Assembly: GCA_902778115.1 (NCBI GenBank)
Contig: CACYWG010000003.1
Coordinates: 73,891-137,890, forward strand
Source: Oscillospiraceae bacterium
GTDB lineage: Bacteria; Bacillota; Clostridia; Oscillospirales; Oscillospiraceae
Length of the DNA: 64,000 bases
Direction of reading: 5' to 3'
Positions 26,679 to 35,393 of this stretch are shown here, piece by piece. Both the position numbers and the translations under genes were made by a program. Each line of letters opens with the position of its first letter. The stretch's first letter is position 1. Under the pieces are notes generated by a model. The model was not told where the DNA came from. It saw only the letters and a program-made list of their open reading frames with translations, and did no database searches.

Positions 26679-27083
26679 ATGAGACAACGCATGGCAAGAT
26701 TCATGATCGGGCGCAACGGCACGGATCAGCTGAACGTCTTTCTGCTGGTGCTGTGCCTGGTGCTGATGGTTCTGGGCGCCATTTTCCGCGGCGGCGTCGG
26801 CAGCTTCCTCAACGGAGTCGCTCTGGCGCTGCTGATCCTGTCCTGGTTCCGGATGCTTTCCAAGAACCTTTCGCGCCGCCGGGCGGAAAACGCGCAGTAT
26901 CTGCGCCGCCAGTACCAGGTGACGGGCTGGTTCCGTAAGCAGAAGACCCGCTGGGATCAGCGCCGGGACTACCGCTTCTTCACCTGCCCCTCCTGCCACA
27001 CCACGCTGCGCGTGCCGAAGGGACGCGGCAAGATCCGCATCGTCTGCCGCAAATGCGGCAGCTCCTTCACCCGCAAAAGCTGA
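26679..27083 (+). CDS. Membrane protein with C-terminal zinc ribbon
   Basis: 134 residues. Two adjacent hydrophobic helices (about 18-37 and 40-58) are followed by a basic stretch and a C-terminal zinc-ribbon C-x2-C ... C-x2-C (TCPSCHTTLRV and VCRKCGSSF). No named function. It shares the junction TGATG with the next gene, so translation of the two is coupled. Similar two-helix plus ribbon proteins are widespread in clostridia. Confidence 0.75.
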   Translation: MRQRMARFMIGRNGTDQLNVFLLVLCLVLMVLGAIFRGGVGSFLNGVALALLILSWFRMLSKNLSRRRAENAQYLRRQYQVTGWFRKQKTRWDQRRDYRFFTCPSCHTTLRVPKGRGKIRIVCRKCGSSFTRKS

Positions 27084-27928
27084 TGTTCGGCTATCTGACC
27101 GCGCAGACCGAGCTGCTCACGCCTGAGCAGCTCGCGCGCTATCGGGCCTGCTACTGCGGCCTCTGCCGCAGCCTGAAGGACCGGCACGGGCAGCTCGGGC
27201 GCCTGACGCTCAACTACGATATGTGCTTTCTGGTGCTGCTGCTCGATTCGCTCGACGAGCCGGAGCTGCGGCAGGGCGAGGAGCCCTGCATCGCGCATCC
27301 GCGCACGGCGCGCGCCTGGCAGCGCACGGAAAACAGCGACTACGCCGCCGATCTGACCGTGGCCCTGGCCTATAACAAGTGCCTGGACGACTGGCACGAC
27401 GACGCGTCGCCCCTCGCCCTGGCGGAAACGGCCGCGCTCAGGCGCTCGTACCGGAAGGTGCAGGCGCTTTGGCCGCGCCAGTGCGAGGCCATCGAGCAGG
27501 GCCTGCGGGCGCTGGGCGAACTGGAAAAAAACGGCGAAGCTGACCCCGACGCCGCGGCCGCCTGCTTCGGCGCGCTGATGGCGGAGCTTTTCGTCCGGCG
27601 GGAGGACCGCTGGGCGCCGCAGCTGCGCTCGCTGGGCGGCGCGCTGGGCCGCTTCATCTATATTCTGGACGCCTGCATGGACCTGGACAAGGACGCGCTG
27701 CTGGGCCGCTACAATCCCCTGCGCCGCCGCTACGGCATGAAGAATGCCGCAGCCTTCCGGGACATCCTGAAGATGCTGCTGGGCGACGCGGTGCGCGCCT
27801 TTGACGCGCTGCCCCTGGTGCAGGACGCGGGCCTGATGCAGAACATTCTCTGCGCGGGCCTCTGGGCCGCCTTTGATAAAAAATTTGGATCTGAGGAAGG
27901 GACCGCTCATGGTTCAGGATCCCTATAA
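27083..27928 (+). CDS. DUF5685-like protein
   Basis: 281 residues. It opens [20 protein letters not shown] with the [15 protein letters not shown] motif (three Cys), and contains a [10 protein letters not shown] helix later. This pattern fits the DUF5685 family of unknown function, which is typically found beside DnaJ-domain genes as here. It overlaps the upstream gene by one base and the downstream dnaJ-like gene by 20 bases, so the three form one translational unit. Predicted to be mainly helical and soluble. Confidence 0.78.
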   Translation: MFGYLTAQTELLTPEQLARYRACYCGLCRSLKDRHGQLGRLTLNYDMCFLVLLLDSLDEPELRQGEEPCIAHPRTARAWQRTENSDYAADLTVALAYNKCLDDWHDDASPLALAETAALRRSYRKVQALWPRQCEAIEQGLRALGELEKNGEADPDAAAACFGALMAELFVRREDRWAPQLRSLGGALGRFIYILDACMDLDKDALLGRYNPLRRRYGMKNAAAFRDILKMLLGDAVRAFDALPLVQDAGLMQNILCAGLWAAFDKKFGSEEGTAHGSGSL

Positions 27929-28598
27929 GGTGCTCGGCGTATCGCCGGAGGCGAGCGACGAGGAGATCAAAAAAGCATATCGGGACCTGGCCAAGAAGTA
28001 CCACCCGGACCGCAACCCGGGCAACGAAGAAGCCGCCCGGAAAATGAACGACATCAACGCCGCCTACGACCAGATCAAGAGCGGCGCGGCGCAGCCCGGC
28101 TATGCCGACTATACCGGCCAGCAGAGCGCGGCCTGGCAGCAGCAGTATTCCTCCCAGCAGTACAACTACTGGGATCCCTGGGAGGCCTGGAACGCCTATG
28201 CCAACCAGGCCCGTCAGCAGCAGCCGCAGGAGCGCAGCGAGTACACCGCCGCGCGCAGCTACATCCGCAACGGCATGTACCGCGAGGCGCTGACCGCGCT
28301 CGCCAATGTCGATCCCGCGGAGCGCGACGGGCGCTGGTATTACCTGTCGGCGGTCGCGCATATGTACCAGGGCAGCAAGATCGCCGCGCTGGAGGATGCG
28401 AAAAAGGCCGTTTCGATGGAGCCGAACAATGCCGAATACCAGCAGCTCCTGCAGCAGCTGCAGTCCGGCGGCGACTTTTACACGAATTACAGCACGCAGT
28501 ACCGCAGCGGCCTGCCGATGGACAGGCTCTGCACGACCCTTTGTCTGGCCAACCTCTGCCTCGGTCCGCTCTGCGGCGGGCGGGTCTTCTGCTGCTGA
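27909..28598 (+). CDS. DnaJ-domain protein with Cys-rich C terminus
   Basis: 229 residues. An N-terminal J domain (about 4-60, [22 protein letters not shown] in KKYHPDRNP) is followed by a Gln/Tyr-rich linker, a TPR-like helical pair (about 115-185) and a Cys-rich end [19 protein letters not shown]. It lacks the zinc-finger and client domains of true DnaJ, so it is a specialised DnaK co-chaperone. The start at 27909 lies inside the previous gene. The last 20 residues may bind metal or a membrane; that is a guess. Confidence 0.88.
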   Translation: MVQDPYKVLGVSPEASDEEIKKAYRDLAKKYHPDRNPGNEEAARKMNDINAAYDQIKSGAAQPGYADYTGQQSAAWQQQYSSQQYNYWDPWEAWNAYANQARQQQPQERSEYTAARSYIRNGMYREALTALANVDPAERDGRWYYLSAVAHMYQGSKIAALEDAKKAVSMEPNNAEYQQLLQQLQSGGDFYTNYSTQYRSGLPMDRLCTTLCLANLCLGPLCGGRVFCC

Positions 28599-28602
28599 AA
28601 CC

Positions 28603-28632
28603 GCAGGGCGCGTTTTGCGCCCTGCTTTTTTG
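28603..28632 (+). terminator. Terminator of the zinc-ribbon/DUF5685/DnaJ unit
   Basis: GCAGGGCGC/GCGCCCTGC with a five-base loop and seven Ts. Confidence 0.9.
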
Positions 28633-28642
28633 AGGTGACGCT

Positions 28643-29464
28643 ATGGCGGACGCACGCTGTCAAACCAAATACCCGGTGCTGATGATCCACGGCGCGGGCT
28701 TTCGCGACCTGCGCTGGCCGGTCTACTGGGGGCGCATCCCGCGTGTGCTCGCCGCGCACGGAGCAAAGCTCTTTTACGGGCAGCAGGACTGCTGGGCCAG
28801 CACGGCGGTCAACGCCGCGGCGCTGAAGGAGCGCGCGGAGGAGATCCTGCGGGAGACCGGCGCGGACAAGCTGAACCTCGTCGCCCATTCCAAGGGCGGC
28901 CTGGAGGCGCGGATGCTGGCCTCGTCCCTCGGCTTCGGGGACAGGATCGCCAGCGTCACCACGATCGCCACGCCCCACCGCGGCTCCAAGACCGTCGACC
29001 GGCTCTTTGCCATACCGCAGGGAGTCTTCAACTTCGCGGCCTTCGCCGTCAACAACTGGATCCGCCTCGTGGGCGACCGCAGGCCGGATTTTCTGGACGT
29101 CTGCAAGGGCTTTACGACCGAACACATGGCGGAATTCAACCGCCAAAACCCGGACGTGCCCGGCGTTTTCTATCAGAGCTTCGCCTGCGTGATGGGCCAC
29201 CCGCTCGCGGATATCCATCTGTCCACCGCGAATTTCGTTGTCGGGCGCATCGAAGGCGAAAACGACGGCCTTGTGAGCGTGGCATCCGCCCGCTGGGGCG
29301 AACAGTGCACGGTGCTGCGCTCGAACGGATGGCGCGGCATCTCGCATCTGGACGCCATCGACCTGCGCCGCGCGCCGCTCAGCCGGCGAAAGGGCGCGGG
29401 CGTCAGCGACATTGCAGAGGTCTATGTGCAGATCCTGGCGGATCTGAAACAGCGCGGCTTATAA
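28643..29464 (+). CDS. Lipase-like alpha/beta hydrolase
   Basis: 273 residues. MIHGAGFRD carries the oxyanion-hole region, and LVAHSKGGLEARML the nucleophile elbow AHSKG. ATPHRGSKTVDRLF and a C-terminal GISHLDAIDL with a candidate catalytic His follow, the pattern of class 2 triacylglycerol lipases and EstA/LipA-type esterases. No signal peptide is seen, so it may act inside the cell. GAGGTG lies before the ATG and the gene sits between two terminators. Confidence 0.8.
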   Translation: MADARCQTKYPVLMIHGAGFRDLRWPVYWGRIPRVLAAHGAKLFYGQQDCWASTAVNAAALKERAEEILRETGADKLNLVAHSKGGLEARMLASSLGFGDRIASVTTIATPHRGSKTVDRLFAIPQGVFNFAAFAVNNWIRLVGDRRPDFLDVCKGFTTEHMAEFNRQNPDVPGVFYQSFACVMGHPLADIHLSTANFVVGRIEGENDGLVSVASARWGEQCTVLRSNGWRGISHLDAIDLRRAPLSRRKGAGVSDIAEVYVQILADLKQRGL

Positions 29465-29498
29465 AGAAACACCCCCGCCGATGCGGGGGTGTTTCTTT
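29463..29498 (+). terminator. Bidirectional terminator after the lipase-like gene
   Basis: Perfect 16-bp stem with a CGAT loop, between convergent genes. Confidence 0.9.
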
Positions 29499-30531
29499 AT
29501 GCAAAGAGCGCGCGGACCGTCTGTTCGGTGAATTCCGTCAGGGCGGAGAAGTCCATATAGGGCCGGTAGACGGCCTCCAGCTCGTCGTGCCGCGCCTTGG
29601 CCAGGCGCAGCTGTTCCACGGCTGCCTCCAGAGCGCTGCGCTGCAGCTGGGATGCTCTCCGCCGCGCGAGCTTTTCCTCCCGCTCCGGCGGCGGCAGCAG
29701 CGCATCCAGATGGATGCTGCGCTCGGTCTCCGCGCGGCGCTCCCCCGTCAGGAAGGCGATCCCCGCCTCCGGCAGCAGCAGGCCCTCGAGCTCCGTCGGG
29801 CAGAGCGGCGAGGGACAGAGGATGCGCCCGAGCCCGCGCGCGGCGGCTTCCTCCGCCGCGATGCGCAGCGCCTTCGGCGCAAGGCCGCGCCCCTCGTCCA
29901 GACGGTACACCGTCGCATAGCGCTCCGGCAGCTCGAGCTTCAGCTCTCCCCGGCAGCTGATGGCCGAGAGAAAACGCGCTTTCTCCGCGCCGCCCGCGCC
30001 GCGCGGCGCCAGACGCTGCAAAATGCCCCGGATCCGCCGCCGCAGCTTCTTTTCCGCCTCCTCCGGCAGGGTGGCCGTCGGCGCCGCGTCATGCGCCGCG
30101 CCCGCCGCGGCCAGCCAGCGGTAGGCGGCGGCATAACGGGCCTGGTATGCTCTGTAGCGTTCAAGCGCCCGCGCCCGATCGGCATCCTTCAGCGGCAGAC
30201 GGCAGAAGCGCCCCAGCTCCGCATAGTCCCCGTCCGCGCCGAAATGCGCGGGGTCGAGCGTGTGCGGCGCGGTGCCGTCCACCCAGCCCTGCCGCAGCGT
30301 CGGGATGTACACGCCGTCGAGCGAATCCGGGTCTCCCGAGCAGAGCACGGTCTCCACGTCGAAGCCCCGCTCCTTCGCGGCGGCCGCGATGGAGCGCATC
30401 AAGCCGGATTTCCCGGTACCCGGGCCGCCCTTGATCACATGCAGCGTATCGCCCGGCGCGGCGGCAAAATGCCGGTAGAGCGAGGCGAAGCCCGCGCGGC
30501 TGTTGGCGCCGAGAAAATAGCTCTCTTCCAT
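29497..30531 (-). CDS. P-loop ATPase of unknown function (PRK06851-like)
   Basis: 344 residues. A Walker A GGPGTGKS is at about 35-42. MEESYFLGANSRAGFASLY and LCSGDPDSLDGVYIP are features I associate with an uncharacterised Firmicute ATPase family seen in sporulating clostridia. A central Arg/Ala-rich helical part and a terminal coiled segment (about 290-330) follow. GGGAGGTGGG stands before the ATG at 30531. It follows the LOG gene on the same strand, but a terminator lies between them. Function unknown. Confidence 0.7.
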   Translation of the reverse strand: MEESYFLGANSRAGFASLYRHFAAAPGDTLHVIKGGPGTGKSGLMRSIAAAAKERGFDVETVLCSGDPDSLDGVYIPTLRQGWVDGTAPHTLDPAHFGADGDYAELGRFCRLPLKDADRARALERYRAYQARYAAAYRWLAAAGAAHDAAPTATLPEEAEKKLRRRIRGILQRLAPRGAGGAEKARFLSAISCRGELKLELPERYATVYRLDEGRGLAPKALRIAAEEAAARGLGRILCPSPLCPTELEGLLLPEAGIAFLTGERRAETERSIHLDALLPPPEREEKLARRRASQLQRSALEAAVEQLRLAKARHDELEAVYRPYMDFSALTEFTEQTVRALFA

Positions 30532-30575
30532 GATCCCACCTCCCGACCATTCTATGCCGTCAGGAACAGGGTGTG

Positions 30576-30607
30576 AAAAAACGGCCGGAGTATTCGCACT
30601 CCGGCCG
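30576..30607 (-). terminator. Terminator of the LOG gene
   Basis: On the minus strand CGGCCGGAGT/ACTCCGGCCG with a six-base loop, then six Ts. Confidence 0.88.
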
Positions 30608-30620
30608 ATTCCTGCGAGAT

Positions 30621-31202
30621 TCAGCGGAAGTATTCCGTTTTCGAGCGCCGCTGCGCCTGCGTCTGCGGCGCATCCGTCAGCGCGCGCAGCGCCTCCTCCG
30701 GCGTGCCGCACAGCGAGACGAGCGCCGGGACCTCCCGTCCGGCGAAGCCCTGCGCCGTCATGCCCTGCAAAAAGGCGGCCAGGCCGTCAAAATAAGCGGC
30801 GGTGTTCAGCAGCGCGATCGGCTTTGCGTGCAGGCCGAGCTGCCGCAGCGTCAGCACCTCAAAGAATTCCTCCATCGTGCCGATCCCGCCCGGGAGGACG
30901 AGAAAGGCCTCCGCCTCCTCTTCCATGGCGGTCTTGCGCTCGGCCATGGTCTCGGTCCAGACAAAGCGGCTGCAGCGCTCGTACAGCACGCCCGGCTCGT
31001 CGAAAAAGCGCGGCGCGATGCCGATGATCTCCGCGCCGTATTCGGCTGCGCCGCGGGCGCAGGCGCCCATCAGCCCGGTCCGGCCGCCGCCGAAGATCAG
31101 CGTGTGGCCGCCCTGCCCGAGCAGACGGCCGAGCTCCTCCGCCGCCTCCGTGAAGCAGGGCGCCAGATGATCGCTGGAGGCCGCAAAAACGCAGATTTTC
31201 AT
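30621..31202 (-). CDS. LOG family (TIGR00730) nucleotide phosphoribohydrolase-like protein
   Basis: 193 residues. The family motif PGGIGTMEEFFEV and the upstream FGGGRTGLMGACA are intact. LOG proteins cleave cytokinin riboside 5'-monophosphates in plants; many bacterial members act on AMP-like nucleotides. It stands alone between a terminator and the hairpin-rich element. TATAAT-like sequences lie on its strand at 31237-31248, at the edge of that element. Confidence 0.9.
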   Translation of the reverse strand: MKICVFAASSDHLAPCFTEAAEELGRLLGQGGHTLIFGGGRTGLMGACARGAAEYGAEIIGIAPRFFDEPGVLYERCSRFVWTETMAERKTAMEEEAEAFLVLPGGIGTMEEFFEVLTLRQLGLHAKPIALLNTAAYFDGLAAFLQGMTAQGFAGREVPALVSLCGTPEEALRALTDAPQTQAQRRSKTEYFR

Positions 31203-31248
31203 ATGTTTCTCCTCCTGTTTCCCTCGTTTTGTCCATTATAATATTATA

Positions 31249-31428
31249 GGATGGCGAAAAGCCAAAAAGCTTTTCGCCGCGCTGCTTTGCGGCGCAGCAA
31301 GACAGCGTAGCTGCCTTGCCATAAACTCATTGCAATGAGCATCGGGCGAATGATTCATAGAATCATTCGCTGCCAAACTTGTCGTTTGGCAGCAAAATCA
31401 ATCGAATCATCGATTGATTTTGCCATCC
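31249..31428. repeat. Compact multi-hairpin palindromic element
   Basis: Seven hairpins tile about 170 bases almost without gaps: GGCGAAAAGC pair (31253-31278), CGCCGC pair (31275-31294), an imperfect GCAAGxCAGC pair (31297-31319), the perfect palindrome CTCATTGCAATGAG (31326-31339), GCGAATGATT pair (31346-31370), GCTGCCAAAC pair (31369-31393) and a 13-bp pair (31392-31423). GGATGGC (31249-31255) and GCCATCC (31422-31428) close the whole block. No coding frame of note. It resembles a palindromic repeat or MITE-like insert. Confidence 0.72.
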
Positions 31429-31498
31429 GATGATCATTATATCACGCAGGCTCAGAAAAAGAAACGCGGACTTCTCATTCCGTCAGGGGAAATCCGGC

Positions 31499-31527
31499 TT
31501 GTATTGTGTCACGAAAAATGATATAAT
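31499..31527 (+). promoter_or_regulatory. Promoter for the chain-length protein gene
   Basis: TTGTAT, 17-base spacer, TATAAT, just downstream of the hairpin element. Confidence 0.65.
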
Positions 31528-31556
31528 GATTTAAATTTCTCTGTGAGGTGGTCACG

Positions 31557-33026
31557 TTGAACAACGAACAATCGGAAATCTCCATCCGGATCTCTGATCT
31601 GTGCGCTGCTATTTTGAAGAAAATCAAGCCGGTCATTGCGCTGGTGCTTGTTTTCACCCTCCTGGGAGGCCTGTTTGGCTTTTACAAAGCCACTCATGCC
31701 GGTGCAGGCGTCAGCGAGGAAGCGCTGCGAGAAGCCGAAACAGTGTTCGTCGACGCGAAAAACAGCGTTGCGGAAGCCGAAGCTGCGCTGAGAAAACTGC
31801 TTGGGCTTGAGATCCCGCAGGCGGAAGCCCGCGCAGAGCGTGCCAGGGTTCTGCTGCAGAGGCAGCAGGATTATCTGGACAACAGTCTGTACTATGCCAT
31901 GAATCCGTTCCACCGCGGCGTTTCCCGTGTGACGCTGTATGTGGAGCAGGAGACAACGGACGAGCCCGAGACGCCATGGCTTTCGGCCAATCCTCAGAAC
32001 AGCATTGCCATGGCCTATGCCAAGCTGTATCCCTTTGATTCTGAGCTGCTGGAAAACATCCGGCAGATCATGAATACGGATGCGGATCTGACCTATATCA
32101 ATGAAGTGCTGCGGGTCACAAACAATGCCGATCAGTTCGTTGAGATCTGTGCGTTCCACGATGACGCCGAGGTTGCGAAAGAAGTCACCGACTACCTGCT
32201 CACAGCTCTGCAGGAGCGTCTGTCCCAAACACTTGGAGAGTACAAGGCCCATGTGATCAGTGATTTTGTCGGGTATGAGATCGACTGGGCCATGAGTGAC
32301 AGTCACGATAAGGAAGCAGAAAAGTTTTATACCGCTCAGGCCGCGCTGTTCGACGCTGAACAGACTCTGCAGACGCTGAAGGAAAATAACAAGGCCAGCG
32401 CAGAGCAGCTGATCGAGGACAACAAGGCTGTTGCCGCCGAAGCCGAAGCCGAGCTGAATAACATGCAGGATCGGTTTGCCAACGCAAAGCCCACGCCGAA
32501 AAACATCCTGAAAAAGGTTGTGAAATACGCCGTGGTCTTCTTTGCCGCCGGTCTCTTGATTGCCTGCTTCCTGGCCTGTCTGTCCACCGTGCTCAGCGGG
32601 AAGCTGCAGACCATTTACGACCTGCTGATGCGCTATTCCTTCCCTGTCGTCGGCGTTTTGCCGACGAAAAAGAAACGACTCTTTGAAAAGACCATCCGCA
32701 AGCTGGAGGGAGAGCCGGATCTCGATTATGAGACCGCCGGCAAGGCGACCGCGCAGAGCCTGCTCTCCATGGCAAGCGGCCGGAAGATCGCGCTCGTTTC
32801 CTCCGCCGGCCCGGAAACCGTCCAGGAATTTCTCCCCTTTGTGGGCGAGCGTATCCCGGTCTGCGGAGATCTGCTGAAGGACGCGAATGCCGTGAAGGCC
32901 GCCGAGAGCTATGACGGCTTCGTTCTGATCGAAAAGCGCGGCTTGTCCCGCTTTGATATGATCGACGCCGAGGCGCGGCGGATCCAGGCGCTCGGCAAGC
33001 AGACGGAGGGCATCATCCTCCTGTAA
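31557..33026 (+). CDS. Wzz/Wzc-like chain-length protein with degenerate kinase-like domain
   Basis: 489 residues from a TTG chosen because GAGGTGG lies just upstream; an earlier GTG overlaps that site. Membrane helices at about 24-44 and 320-342 enclose a large extracellular part with coiled-coil segments, as in polysaccharide co-polymerases. The C-terminal 120 residues follow a BY-kinase fold pattern (KIALVSSAGPE..., YDGFVLIEKRG, GIILL) but the Walker A GKS/T is missing. It should set chain length of the surface polysaccharide. No separate kinase gene was seen nearby. Confidence 0.8.
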   Translation: MNNEQSEISIRISDLCAAILKKIKPVIALVLVFTLLGGLFGFYKATHAGAGVSEEALREAETVFVDAKNSVAEAEAALRKLLGLEIPQAEARAERARVLLQRQQDYLDNSLYYAMNPFHRGVSRVTLYVEQETTDEPETPWLSANPQNSIAMAYAKLYPFDSELLENIRQIMNTDADLTYINEVLRVTNNADQFVEICAFHDDAEVAKEVTDYLLTALQERLSQTLGEYKAHVISDFVGYEIDWAMSDSHDKEAEKFYTAQAALFDAEQTLQTLKENNKASAEQLIEDNKAVAAEAEAELNNMQDRFANAKPTPKNILKKVVKYAVVFFAAGLLIACFLACLSTVLSGKLQTIYDLLMRYSFPVVGVLPTKKKRLFEKTIRKLEGEPDLDYETAGKATAQSLLSMASGRKIALVSSAGPETVQEFLPFVGERIPVCGDLLKDANAVKAAESYDGFVLIEKRGLSRFDMIDAEARRIQALGKQTEGIILL

Positions 33027-33035
33027 AGCCGAAAC

Positions 33036-33068
33036 AAAAAAGCATCCACCGTCGGTGGATGCTTTTTT
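33036..33068 (+). terminator. Bidirectional terminator between the chain-length and dehydratase genes
   Basis: Perfect 15-bp stem with a GTC loop and T tracts on both strands. Confidence 0.92.
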
Positions 33069-33084
33069 TATGTTCTGAAAGGGA

Positions 33085-35133
33085 TCAGGTCGCCATGGCG
33101 GCTTCCCTGTCGGTTCTTTCGGTCGATTTTTCTTCCTCGATCAGGACCGGATCCGGGATGACCTTCTGGCTGTTATAGGTGGGATGATAGGTGGGAACGA
33201 TGCGCTCCACATAGCTGCGGATGCTCTCGTCGTTGCGGTAGGCGATCTCGTTGAGTTCGTCCAGATTGTCCAGGAAGGTCTCTGTATCGAAGGGGATGGG
33301 GCAGCCGATATGGATCAGCTTGTTTTCCGTCCGCCGCAGGCCCTCCTCGGCCATCAGCTTCTCCTCGTACAGCTTCTCGCCGGGGCGCAGGCCGGTATAC
33401 TCGATCTTGATGTCCACGTCGGGCTTCAGGCCGGACAGACGGATGAGGTTGCGCGCCAGCGTGTCGATCTTGACGGGGCTGCCCATATCGAGGACGAAAA
33501 TCTCGCCGCCGTGGGCATAGGTGCCCGCCAGCAGGACCAGGCTCACCGCCTCTGGAACGGTCATGAAGTAGCGAATGATGTCCGGATGCGTGACCGTGAC
33601 CGGGCCGCCGCGCTCGATCTGGCGCTTGAAGACCGGGACCACAGAGCCGTTGGAGCCGAGCACATTGCCGAAGCGGACGGCGACAAACTCCGTTTTGACC
33701 TGGCTGAAGAGATCATCGGCGTTGTTTTTCTCGATGGCGTGCTCGCCCCGGTGCATGTAGAACTGGGGGATCTCATTGGCTTTTCCCGCCTTGATCTTGG
33801 CGTCGAAGCACTGGATGATCATCTCGCACAGGCGCTTGCTGGCGCCCATGATGTTGGTCGGGTTGACGGCCTTGTCGGTACTGATGAGGACAAAGCGCTC
33901 GCAGCCGTGCAGCATGGCGGCATAGGCGGTCTTGTAGGTGCCGATGGGATTGTTCTTGATGGCTTCGCAGGGGCTGTCCTCCATGAGGGGAACATGCTTG
34001 TGCGCCGCCGCGTGGTAGATGATCTGGGGGCGGTAATCGCGGCAGACCTGGAAGATACGGCGGCTGTCACGCACCGAACCGATCAGCACGACGATGTCCA
34101 GCTTCGGGTATTTGTCCTTCAGCTCCAGCTGGATGTCATAGGCGTTGTTTTCGTAAATATCGAAGATGATCAGGCGCTTCGGGCTGTGCCCGGCGATCTG
34201 CCGGCAGAGCTCCGAGCCGATGCTGCCTCCGCCGCCGGTGACCATGACGGTCTTGCCGCGGATGAATTCAAAGACCTCCGTCAGATCCGGCTTGATCGGA
34301 TCGCGGCCGAGCAAGTCCTCGATCGAAACGTCTTTCAGCGCGCTGGCCGTCAGCTGTCCGGTGACGAACTGGTACATGCCGGGCAGATTCTTGATCTCGC
34401 AGTCCGTTTCGTTGCAGATGTTCAGCACGTCGCGCCGCTCGGCCATGGACGCGCTGGGGATGGCGAGGTAGATCTTGTTCACCTTGAACTTTTCGACGTT
34501 TTCCAGGATGGATTCCCGCCCGCCGACGACACGGACATTGTCGACGTAGCGCCCCCATTTGTTGGAATTGTCGTCAATGATGCAGACAACCTTGCCCTTG
34601 CCGGGTTCGTCGTTCAGGTCGCGCAGGATCATCTGGCCGGCAGAGCCGGCGCCGATCAGCATGATGCGGTCTTTGGTGTTCTTCCCGATGATGCTGCTCA
34701 AGGCGAGGAATACGCGGTAGGAAAAGCGGATGCCCAGCACAAAGGCAAACTGCAGGATCGCGCCGACCAGATAATAGGAGATCGGCATTCTCGCATAGAA
34801 CGCCAGCGTGATGCCCACATGGAGCGCAGAGGCCAGCGTGGAGGCCATAAGCGTTTTGCCGAATTCATTGAAGCTGGCAAAGCGCCAGATGCTGCGGTAC
34901 AGACCCAGCAGCATGAATATCAGGATGCACAGCAGCGCATAGATCGGCGCAAACTTTTCCCAGGTCTCGATATAGATCTGGTCGATCGCCGTATAGCGGA
35001 AGTCATGCCGGACCAGCAGCGCCAAAAAATAGGCCGCGTTGACCATCAGCGCATCGTATAGCATCAGGAGCAGGGCGATCTTCTGCCAGTGCTGGACCCG
35101 AAACGTATTTTTCATTTTCTGATTTCTATCCAT
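33085..35133 (-). CDS. CapD/PglF-type nucleotide-sugar 4,6-dehydratase
   Basis: 682 residues. Four N-terminal membrane helices (about 20-130) are followed by a first Rossmann part with LIGAGSAGQMILRDL and a catalytic SDR domain with VTGGGGSIGSEL. ISTDKAVNPTN and MGASKRL replace the classical YxxxK, as in inverting UDP-GlcNAc 4,6-dehydratases. It would make the 4-keto sugar used by the aminotransferase at 48.9 kb. The start at 35133 is chosen because AAGG lies upstream; the next Met has no ribosome site. It is in its own minus-strand unit. Confidence 0.93.
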   Translation of the reverse strand: MDRNQKMKNTFRVQHWQKIALLLMLYDALMVNAAYFLALLVRHDFRYTAIDQIYIETWEKFAPIYALLCILIFMLLGLYRSIWRFASFNEFGKTLMASTLASALHVGITLAFYARMPISYYLVGAILQFAFVLGIRFSYRVFLALSSIIGKNTKDRIMLIGAGSAGQMILRDLNDEPGKGKVVCIIDDNSNKWGRYVDNVRVVGGRESILENVEKFKVNKIYLAIPSASMAERRDVLNICNETDCEIKNLPGMYQFVTGQLTASALKDVSIEDLLGRDPIKPDLTEVFEFIRGKTVMVTGGGGSIGSELCRQIAGHSPKRLIIFDIYENNAYDIQLELKDKYPKLDIVVLIGSVRDSRRIFQVCRDYRPQIIYHAAAHKHVPLMEDSPCEAIKNNPIGTYKTAYAAMLHGCERFVLISTDKAVNPTNIMGASKRLCEMIIQCFDAKIKAGKANEIPQFYMHRGEHAIEKNNADDLFSQVKTEFVAVRFGNVLGSNGSVVPVFKRQIERGGPVTVTHPDIIRYFMTVPEAVSLVLLAGTYAHGGEIFVLDMGSPVKIDTLARNLIRLSGLKPDVDIKIEYTGLRPGEKLYEEKLMAEEGLRRTENKLIHIGCPIPFDTETFLDNLDELNEIAYRNDESIRSYVERIVPTYHPTYNSQKVIPDPVLIEEEKSTERTDREAAMAT

Positions 35134-35332
35134 ATTCACAAACCTTCTGCAGCAGCTTGATTTCGGAAGGGTCGCCGCGGACGCCGCCGGTATGGCAGGT
35201 CCAGTCCACAGCTTTTCACGGTATTGTACCATGTTCCGCCCCGTTTTGCAACCGTTAACAGACCGATCCGGCGTTTTGGCGGGATTTGGCAGCGGAGCGG
35301 ACGCAAAGCGGCGCAGCGGGCCATTCTGGCTA

Positions 35333-35361
35333 TTGTCTTTCCTCAACCTATTTGTTATAAT
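35333..35361 (+). promoter_or_regulatory. Promoter of the recJ operon
   Basis: TTGTCT, 17-base spacer, TATAAT. Confidence 0.6.
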
Positions 35362-35393
35362 AAGATATTAAAAAGGAAATGAATGGAACAGAT

